Source: Sphagnum compactum (lineage: Eukaryota; Bryophyta; Sphagnopsida; Sphagnales). Taken from it: a stretch of DNA of 64,000 bases. Under the pieces are notes generated by a model. That model was not told the origin of the DNA and searched no databases. It saw only the letters and a list, made by a program, of their open reading frames with translations. A program made the translations under genes and the position numbers. The stretch is taken from NCBI GenBank assembly GCA_965153455.1, contig OZ234497.1, forward strand, positions 12,214,001-12,278,000. Reading direction: 5' to 3'. Within the stretch, counting starts at the first letter, position 1. The number at the start of each line of letters is the position of its first letter. Shown here in pieces: positions 56,501 through 64,000 of this stretch.

Positions 56501-57160
56501 TCAGAACGAGCCAAACCAAAACAATCACTTCAAGATTGAGTGCAGTTCACAAGCATTGTGAGTGTCATTCACAAAGTATCAGACCATCACCTTCATCAGG
56601 AATGGCCATGGCTAAAGGCATTACTCCCCACTGATTTCATGAGCTCTCCACAGTGGATGTACATAAGTATAAAATAATCTGCTCAAAACCTAGGGTGCAC
56701 AATTATTTGCACAATCATCTTTGTCCTGAGTTTCTGTCACACATTTCCTGAGACAATAGGAAGACTCTGATTAGATGTCAGCTAAGCAAGAAAAAGAACA
56801 AGAGAAAAACTCTTGGGAGCCAATACACATACCTTTGAAGGGCTTGATGACAAGTTTCTTGGCAGGGTGTGGCGGTGTGGCCTTCTTCCTGGAAAGGTTG
56901 GCGGTGGTGCCCCCCCCAGGCACAGCACAGGGTGTTGGGGTCACAGTGGGATCAACCCCCTGATGCTCCAGAACCATGAGCTCCCCAGCAACAGTCTCCT
57001 CCTCGTTTACCAGTTCTCGTATTCCCATCTTCTCATATGCCTCAATCCCTCCTCCTCCTCCTCCTCCTCCCGCCTGCTGCGGCTTCGGTTTCTTGGTAGC
57101 CGATATCATTGCCGGCGCAATGCCACTACTGCTGCTCAGCCTCTTCTTCTGCGACATCAA
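47596..57160 (-). CDS. CUL4: Cullin-4 scaffold of CRL4 ubiquitin ligases, complete
   Basis: CUL4 bridges DDB1/DCAF substrate receptors to RBX1. Seventeen exons, in transcript order: 57160-56833, 55296-55181, 55073-54727, 54334-54154, 53830-53708, 53379-53092, 52655-52530, 52386-52285, 51914-51861, 51629-51523, 51010-50950, 50671-50540, 50119-49982, 49129-49049, 48728-48648, 48083-48003, 47709-47596; 819 residues, phases consistent. The N-terminal ~110 residues are low complexity (Gly run) with [19 protein letters not shown], as in plant CUL4. Cullin repeats follow ([38 protein letters not shown]), then the cullin homology domain ([38 protein letters not shown]). The neddylation block is [11 protein letters not shown] (Lys about 765), and the end is IYNYLA. 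Arabidopsis CUL4 is 792 residues. The intron after 50950 has a GC donor. No broken motif is seen. Confidence 0.95.
55900..56795 (-). repeat. Diverged direct duplication in CUL4 intron 1
   Basis: About 55900-56185 and 56505-56795 share, in order, blocks such as ATATCAGACCAT/GTATCAGACCAT, CTCCTCACTGA/CTCCCCACTGA and CCTGAGTTTCTGTCACA. Each ends with GATGTTGGCTAG/GATGTCAGCTAA. The spacing is about 605 bp. The copy nearest exon 1 ends about 40 bases from the splice donor. Confidence 0.7.
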
Positions 57161-58000
57161 TCTCCCCCACCTTCCTCCCTCAATGAAACCCTAATTCCAA
57201 ACCCCACTTTCTTCCCGCTCCCATCTCTCACCACCCCTCTCCTCCCCCACCCCCACCCAAAAAAGACAAAAGGAAAAAAGAAAAAAAGAAACCCAAAACT
57301 CACAACAACTCACAGCAGCAAACAAAACTCTCTACGAACAACTCTGCTACTCTATCCCCTCGGCCGCTTTGAAAACCCCCTCTTCACAAATCCTCTTGAA
57401 CCTTCTTCCTGATGCAAAACCCTATCTCAAGAGCCTAGGTTTTTTCGGGTCCACACCCAATTGGAAAGGGAAGCCTTAGCAGTGAATCAACGATCTCGGA
57501 GCGAAGGTGAGCGCCAGCAAAGCTCCGATTCAAGGAAGAGAGACGAGAGACTGGAGACACGGGAGACCGAGGAGGAGGAGAGAGGAGGCAAGGGACCAGG
57601 TCCAGGTTTTCTTGGCCCTTGACATCCCTTATTGCTGTGAACGGGACCCACATTCAGGCCACGTACCTTATGTAAGGTACCTACTAGAGAGCGAGAACGG
57701 GCCTTACTACCTATGCAAGGTACCTACTGGGAACCGACAAGAGGACTTACGATACCTATCTACCTACCTACCAGTGTTTTCTTTTTTCTTTTTTTTTCGA
57801 ATTTTGGCAACCTGGCGAGGAAAAAAAAGGAGGGTGCAAAAAACAAGAAGAAGAAAAATAAGCTTTCCAACTTATAAAACGTGTTTTTTTTTTTCTCTCT
57901 TTGGACCCCTCTTATTTTCAAACCTCATAAAGTTTTTATATCTTATGCACTTTAAATGATCACTTGATTTTACAAATCATTCTTGAGCTCTAATAACAAT
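57161..58000 (-). promoter_or_regulatory. CUL4 5' leader and upstream region
   Basis: 57161-57640 is C/A- and purine-rich, leader-like DNA before the CUL4 ATG. At 57663-57680 lies a near-palindrome, GTACCTTATGTAAGGTAC. An 18-bp near-repeat follows (ATG(T/C)AAGGTACCTACT(A/G)G) and then TACCTACCTACC by 57771. From 57780 the sequence turns AT-rich. The frame 57507-57959 (plus) crosses these repeats and is not supported as a gene. Confidence 0.5.
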
Positions 58001-59048
58001 AGAGCAACATACAATGAATTTTTTTGGTGTTTGGGAACCAGTCTTTGTAATGTTCAATGGTTTGGTTTTTTTGAGAGTTCTTAATTAAACCCCCTTTATC
58101 TTGAGGGTTGTAATTTTCTCATTTTTAATCCGTTTGTTACGATTGTTAGTGTGTCAAATGTGCCAAAAGGGAAGGTGCAAATTTTGTTTGGACATCAAAA
58201 ACAATGAAACCCTGCGCTTGGATTTGGCCTGCCCTGAACGCTTAAGTGTTTGGTCACCGATTGTTCTACCCTAATCCTCTTTTAAAAAATCCCTTTAAAA
58301 ACATTCAACTTTGAATTGAGTTTGGACTCTAGGTTTCTATTCACCTCTCCTATTAATTAGAAGAGGTGCGTCTCAAGTTCAATTTCTTTTTTTTTGTGAC
58401 AAGCCCATCACTCAAAAACAAAATGAAACTATGTAGGCTCCCCAAAACAGAAGGTTATATTTTGAAGTATAGAGTTCCTCCCATTTGGCCCACCTATATA
58501 GGTGAAAGAAGGACAACATTTGCCAAAGCATATGGGATAAAAGTGAAGGTGCTATGGAGAACATGTTGGGGAGCACATTGGGAACTTGGGGAATATATTC
58601 CAAACCTGATGGGAACCCATTGGGAACTTAAAGGGAACAAGTTGGGAACCAGGGAGTAACTGAAAAAAAAATCAGCTCATGGGGTTGGTTGCATTTAATT
58701 GATTCTCAATATTTCATATATTTATGTGTAGGTTACAGCCCTGAGGGGGGCAGGCTTTACCAAAATAAGGGCCGCACGAGGTGGAGCCAAGCCCCATGCT
58801 TGCCTTTGGTCTAGAACACGCTCTATAAAGGTCTCTGCAAATACACTATGAAAAAACAAGCAAATCTTTACAAATGACAAAAGGAAAATGAGTTGCACAC
58901 TACATTTTGAATGTTGTAGTGGTAGTGGTGGTAAAGGCTAGAGACCCACATATTGGGTGCGGATGGATTTGATCATAGGGGGCCAAACCTACCATATGGC
59001 ATTGATTGAATTTAGTTTGAATGCTCTAAAGTTATAACTTATGGTGCA

Positions 59049-59239
59049 TTCACACTTGATGTCAAGTTAGTGTTAAATGAAACTCTAGGTGGCACCCAAT
59101 GTTAAATGGGCTATAGCTTAATGTTACATCAATGTTAGCTTAACATAAAACTTTCATGGTAACTTGGTTTAAGTCCTAAATGGTTATTAACATGGTGTTG
59201 GGGGTCTTAACACTAGAGTCCTTAACATCAAGTGTGGAC
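59049..59239. mobile_element. MITE-like foldback element
   Basis: The left arm 59049-59076 (TTCACACTTGATGTCAAG then TTAGTGTTAA) pairs with the right arm 59208-59239 (TTAACACTAG then CTTAACATCAAGTGTGGA). About 130 bp in between contain further GTTAA/TTAAC dyads. Size and terminal inverted repeats suit a miniature inverted-repeat element. A target-site duplication is not evident. Confidence 0.45.
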
Positions 59240-59529
59240 AGATCTTTAGGTTCTCAACCTCCCAAATAGTTTATTGTCAAGAAAAATGAGGAGAGAGGGA
59301 GAGAGAAAAAGAACAAATACCTTGTCGACATTCATAAATAAAAGCATCTTCACCAAAAGGCTACTGAATGGACTTATGCCAGTTATTTCAATAAAATTGA
59401 AGCCAATTCATAGTGATAGTGGGATGGGGGCCTTAGGTAATGGGGGTAGGAAAAGTGGGGAAGGGTTTTGGAGGGCGGGGATCAATGACCATATGAATCA
59501 ACATTAAGGGGAGATGGAGATTCAAGTTG

Positions 59530-59860
59530 CTGGTTTATTGGTCTTGCATACCAAGGCAAGGATATTGTGTTAAGATTCATTATAGAGTATAGTAGCTTAA
59601 GGGATTTTGGCCCCTAGGTAATAACACGTCTATTTTTATAGGAGGATTTTTGAAAGATGATATTTTGTCTGGTGTTCAAAGTTGAGATTCATTATAGAGG
59701 TATAATATCATGAAGGATTTTGATTTTTTTTTAATAGGATTTTTGAAGATCATATTTTTTGCATGGTGATATATTTTGAGTTTTCATAATTCTTCTTTTT
59801 GCCTTAAGATACTTTTTAATGTAAATGGCAAGGCTACCCTGTGACACACCCCTTGTTAAA
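59530..59860 (-). repeat. Dispersed repeat, copy B (inverted relative to copy A)
   Basis: Reverse-complement partner of 35283-35628, about 24 kb away. It keeps the blocks GGCAAGGATATTGTGT, GGATTTTTGAAAGATGATATTTTG, CTTAAGATACTTTTTAATGTA and GTGACACACCCCTTGTT. It contains an internal partial duplication (ATTCATTATAGAG at about 59576 and 59689). Confidence 0.75.
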
Positions 59861-62537
59861 GATGATGGCAGATAATGATCAGATTGAGTTTAGACACAAT
59901 TGGATTTGTAAAAGTTTTGATATGCAAGGGTGAGAGAAAAGGTAGCACATGTATTATGCAGTTCAAGTTACCTCCTACCATAGTACCTTGGTCAGTTTGA
60001 CAGTGCTTTGTCCAATATCTAATTAATTTCAAAAATTCAATTCAACACCTTTTTTAATTATTTTATTTTTGACCCAAGAATTGAATATTTTAAAAATATT
60101 TTGGCAAATCTAAAAATCATTCAAAATCAATTGTTTCTTGGTACTTTTCTCCTTTTTTGTTACAAATTTGTTGGATTAGGATTTTATGGCATATATAGGA
60201 TGCAAGATTGGTGGTTGAAGAGTTCATTCTAATAAAGAGCATTGTTGTCACCTATTTTGGTGGAACAATTTGAATTGAATAAGCAATTTGCATTGAAGGG
60301 CTTTTATTATGTTTCAAATTGAGTGGAAATATTAGATCAAGAGTTGAAAATGAGAGTGAAAAAAAAAAGCTTCCTAGAACATTTTTGTTACATAATTTTG
60401 TAGAGCAAGAACAGTTTAATAAATAATAGTTTTCATCTTAAAAAGTTCGCATTGAATAGCATGTGAGTGGAAAGATTGAGTGAAGAGAGTTTCTTGTTAG
60501 TTTGGTATGGAAGGGTGCCCAACAAAAAAATAGCAAAAGACATTATCAAGGTTTTTCAAGCCCATCACAAAATATCAATGGCAAAGCATTTTGGAACATG
60601 AAGTTGGGTTGCTAGGAAAAGTAACGCAAATGAAAGATGCTAGTGTTGTGTGGGTGTATTGTTTTTGATACGTTGTTGAGAGTATATATAAAATTTTAAT
60701 TTATTTATCCAATGTATAAAAATATATAATGATTTGTTTTCATTAATGTAGTGTTTGGGAATTAGTATCATATACCCCTAGTTAGGGTAAATAAATAAAA
60801 GTTGAATAATTTTATCTTATTTAATAAATTTAAAAATTCACATTTTGAAATTTATTTAAACAACTTTCATAAGTTTAAATCTAGTGGGACAATGCACACA
60901 TGTGATGTCAACTAACAATAATAAAATTGCATAAATTTTATTTTATTTAATTCCTAAACATACATAAAATGAGAGGTCATTGAAATCAAATTAGACAACA
61001 TGCCACTTGTCCTACTCAACATAAATCTAAATCTAAAAATCAAATTATATCATATCAACAAGTTCAACAGGGTGATCTAATTGGTCTTCAAATTGCTCTT
61101 CATCTGATTTAAAAATTTTGTTTCAGCATCCTCCAAGTCATAATGAGACGCACACTTTTTCAATATTAAACACCTCGTACAATCATCACACATAACAACA
61201 ACAGCCATTTTAAGGTTTAGGTGAAACTTACTCTAACAAGATTTACCCGGGTTTGAAAACATATTTGGCTTTAGGTATGGGTATTTTTAAAATATGTCCA
61301 AGGTTATGAAATGGGTTTTTGTTTCAAATTTATTATCTTTGGGTCTGTATTTGATTAAAATATATTGATTTTGAAAAAATTGTAATAAATTAGATCATAT
61401 ATCCTATTCATACTCAACATGTATATTTGGGTAAATGATATATTCGCACAACACTAAAAGATACCTAGTGCATGTTGCAAAAGCCTCCAATTGGCCAACC
61501 CAAGAAATTCAAAACAACTCTACAAACAAACTGAAAGATCAAACAAAAGTCAAAGGGAAAAAATAGGTCACATGTGCACAAGTGTGGGACATGTGTTAAC
61601 TAGTTTCACCAAGATTTATGACCACCCATCATGGCAATCAACAAATATCATGGTAATAGAATCCATGCCCTTTCATTCCTTGAAAATTATTTACATAAAA
61701 CCAAAATGTTTTAGTCCTTAAAAAAAACTTGGAAAACCAGCTTCTATGATTGGTTAACATATAGTGTAGAAATTAAAATCAAGTATGCCCATCTAGTTGA
61801 ATTAAGTGCATGAGTTCAAACCAAGAAGCAAAATTTACTAATCCTTGAAAATCGCCTTATACTAATAAATCCTATTGTAAGCATGCTACAAACTGTGAAA
61901 GAGGCAAAAAAACCCCTAGCAATTTCCATTGTCCAACCCATGCTTCATGGAATGATTGAGTCTTTGGCCCCTAATGTGCTTGTGACAACAACTTGATGGT
62001 TTTAAAAATAATTCGATAACGATTAAATTCTAGCGAATTTGAGCCATTTCAACATATATACATACAATCCTTTGCATATGTCAAAATCAGATTTTTCAGG
62101 TTAAAAAATTGCAAAATCTTCCAGAAAAAAAATCACTGGTCTCATGTAAAATATTTCTTCAAGAACAACAAGCACATTTTTAATGACCTAATATACTTGT
62201 TCCCCTTCTTTTTCTTCTTTCAATTTTCTGATTTCATAAAAGAGGTAAAATTATGCTGGAAAAAAAGTTCTCCTAAGTCTCCCTCAAAAATATTGCAATA
62301 ATAGCAAACATCCCCTCCCCCACCCCGGCCAAAACAAAAACTGATCAAGAAGGTTGCTTCAATTTTCCACTACAAACTTTTTGGGATGCCCTTTCCACTC
62401 TGCAATAAGATTTTCTTATTTTCCGGAGAGAAAACCAAAAAAAAAAAAAAACTTTTTGAAATGAACATAGAGAAAATCAACTAAAGATGTGTACTGAATG
62501 ATAGGGGAGTGGGAAGGGGAAGGGGAAGGGAGTGGGG

Positions 62538-62771
62538 CTAACCCATGGCCTGGGGTGGTGTTGAAGTATTAGGAGAAGAAGAAGCCTGGGACTGAACAGC
62601 CCGTGGCCTACATCTGTTCCGGTAAAGGCCACAGGCAGTCAGGGTGAGCATAATCAATAAAACCATGAGTTTTGCTATCTCCGTTACATCACCAGACACC
62701 ACCGATGCTGCCGACGATTGCACTGATGGCGGCTCCGCATCTGAACCTATCATGCTTCGCAATGTTGGCAT
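62538..62771 (-). CDS. Small single-span membrane protein, unrecognised
   Basis: A 77-residue frame on the minus strand, in a local GC-rich patch. It has a Ser/Ala-rich N-terminus (SVQSSAASVVSGD), one hydrophobic segment (AKLMVLLIMLTLTACGLY, residues ~33-50), a basic flank (RNRCRPR) and a Ser/Pro-rich tail. By the positive-inside rule the tail would face the cytosol. I recognise no family. A TTTCAG acceptor just upstream at 62796 would let the frame extend to 62795 as the last exon of a longer gene; without it an in-frame TGA precedes the ATG. No neighbour gives functional context. Confidence 0.45.
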   Translation of the reverse strand: MPTLRSMIGSDAEPPSVQSSAASVVSGDVTEIAKLMVLLIMLTLTACGLYRNRCRPRAVQSQASSSPNTSTPPQAMG

Positions 62772-62795
62772 CGTGTCACCTCTTCTCAGTTCGAC

Positions 62796-64000
62796 CTGAA
62801 ATCAGTCCTTGAACTGCTCTTGAGAGCTGAGTCGTTCAAAGTATGTCCTGCACACAGAAAAAATGAAAAGAAAAGAACATCAACAATCGGACTTTCAAAA
62901 ACAAAGGGTATCGAAAGCCAACCCAACAATCAAATTCTTTGGAAAATCAACCCAACTGATCAAAATTTGCACCCCTTTGAGGTGACAATTGAGTATTCAA
63001 GATAAGGTGCTGTGCAGGAAATTAGCAACAAAGAGAGTTGAGGATGATGAGGACGAACAAAGCGCGTGCAGTCAGGTCCTTGTGAGACAAATCTCCCAGC
63101 TTGCTAATGCAACATCAGGGGATTCTTTACAACTGATGAAAAGTGTTGCCAGTGCTTCTTGCTGCATCTACTCTTCTAACCTGCGGCAGAACAGCTCAAC
63201 TCTAGACCTTGAAATCGGCATATATGTATGTCCTCAAACACAAATGCGAGGTGAAGACACAGTGGGACTGGAGCAGGCAATTCCTATTTAAACACGTATG
63301 AAGTCCAAATCCTACCATGCACAAAATGATACCTTCCATCAAGGTAATCATGGTTCGGGTCCAAGGTTGAAAAAGGTGAAAAAAATATTCAAATCATCTT
63401 TGTAATTGACATGCCCCCAAACTCTTCAGGAAACCCAAAGGTGGGTCCCAAAGTGAAACAATGGAAGAAAAAGAGAGTTGGGGCACGATCCCTAACTCGT
63501 AGCACTCCGGGGGTAAGAGGGCGTGCTGGAGCTCCGGGATCGAACTAGAATGAACACACAAGCAAAAGTTCAAGATGATATCAACTTGCCCAACCAAGAA
63601 AAGAGGGCAGTTAATGCAAGTCGAATGTAAATGGTGTGACGGACTTAGTAAGGACAACCTTAAACACAAGTTTTCCACGGCTTGCAACCTTTGGGAGGAG
63701 GCACCACTCCCCTCCCTATAGTATACTTTGTGCCTCTTCGCGGGGTCTACATCCAAATGTCACTTTTCCCCGAAACTCCCAAATGAGAATCCCAAAACTA
63801 GGACTTTTGTTGTTCCAAAACTTTGAACATCCATATCTTTATCAAATAAAATCATTTTTTGAAAGTGCGAAGACACTATCTTATAGCCCTTGAAAATATC
63901 TTTCCAATGGTGTATAGTACGCTCCAATCGGATCTCATTTGACCCCTTCTTTCAAGGTATTTGTGGTCAGGAATCAAATAGCCCAATTTGACTCCCGCCC
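62796..64000. other. Right-edge region: exon-like plus-strand frame and possible LTR-type DNA
   Basis: 63010-63290 (plus) has an open frame of mixed composition (KRVEDDEDEQSACSQVLVRQ and onward) with an acceptor-like GTGCAG at 63016. It matches no family I know. From about 63390 to the edge the composition changes. On the minus strand it reads like plant LTR-type non-coding DNA (GTTTGGGGGCATGTCAATTA near 63404-63423, and phrases such as GGGGTCAAATGAGATCCGAT near 63930). No RT, integrase or primer-binding site is in view, so this is weak. Confidence 0.3.

Larger units (their letters stand above)
58001..62537. other. AT-rich spacer with repeats, no supported gene
   Basis: No coding frame with a known motif. 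GC-richer patches occur at 58480-58660 (short GGGAAC-type repetition) and 58735-58830. The MITE-like foldback and dispersed repeat copy B are listed separately. A purine-rich GGGAAGGGGAAGGGG tract lies near 62513-62535, just downstream of the small minus-strand ORF. Confidence 0.5.

Noticed and set aside
56813-57412. Plus-strand ORF opposite CUL4 exon 1
   Set aside because: It is the antisense of CUL4 exon 1 and its leader; the Pro/Ser run mirrors the Gly-rich CUL4 N-terminus.
58366-58659. Plus-strand ORF with repeated GTHWEL-like phrases
   Set aside because: It arises from short GGGAAC-type DNA repeats; no splice signals or known motif support it.

Overview
The window looks like nuclear DNA of a land plant. 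It holds a plant Dicer-like 3 gene, a plant-type CUL4, many phased introns of about 100 to 1,500 bp, (GA)n-rich leaders, and long AT-rich stretches with decayed transposons. Intron sizes and the gene set suggest a non-seed plant such as a moss. That placement is inference; nothing here is diagnostic.

Layout. (1) 843-10032, plus strand: the 3' part of a DCL3-like gene, 18 exons in view. The 5' end (DExD helicase half) lies outside the window. (2) 10033-15600: AT-rich sequence with no supported gene. (3) 15.6-19.4 kb, plus: a complete five-exon gene for a PHO88/SND3-family ER membrane protein, with a (GA)n tract ending at the ATG. (4) 19.4-37.2 kb: gene-poor, AT-rich DNA. It contains a decayed hAT transposase (about 26.0-28.2 kb, minus), a palindrome-rich island joined to a twelve-copy 55-bp tandem array (30.3-31.4 kb), one member of a dispersed repeat pair (35.3-35.6 kb) and a frameshifted SKP1-like pseudogene (35.7-36.1 kb, minus). 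(5) 37.3-44.3 kb, plus: a complete 16-exon mitochondrial glutamate dehydrogenase. It resembles the animal-type enzyme with an antenna-like insertion, not the ~411-residue plant GDH1-3 type. Its second intron carries a ~470-bp imperfect foldback. (6) 44.3-47.6 kb: spacer with a possible integrase fragment. (7) 57160-47596, minus: a complete 17-exon CUL4. (8) 57.2-64 kb: AT-rich repeats, a MITE-like foldback, the second copy of the dispersed repeat, a small one-TM ORF (minus) and possible LTR-type sequence at the right edge.

The four main genes are unrelated housekeeping or regulatory genes: small-RNA biogenesis, ER targeting, nitrogen/carbon metabolism and ubiquitin ligation. There is no operon-like logic. 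Exon models were built by hand from homology plus splice consensus. Every junction reported keeps the reading frame, including two GC-AG introns.

I did not find a clearly new multi-gene system. The signals most worth checking are the animal-type GDH, the foldback in its intron, the hairpin-plus-55-bp array, and the tandem duplications that copy splice junctions of DCL3.
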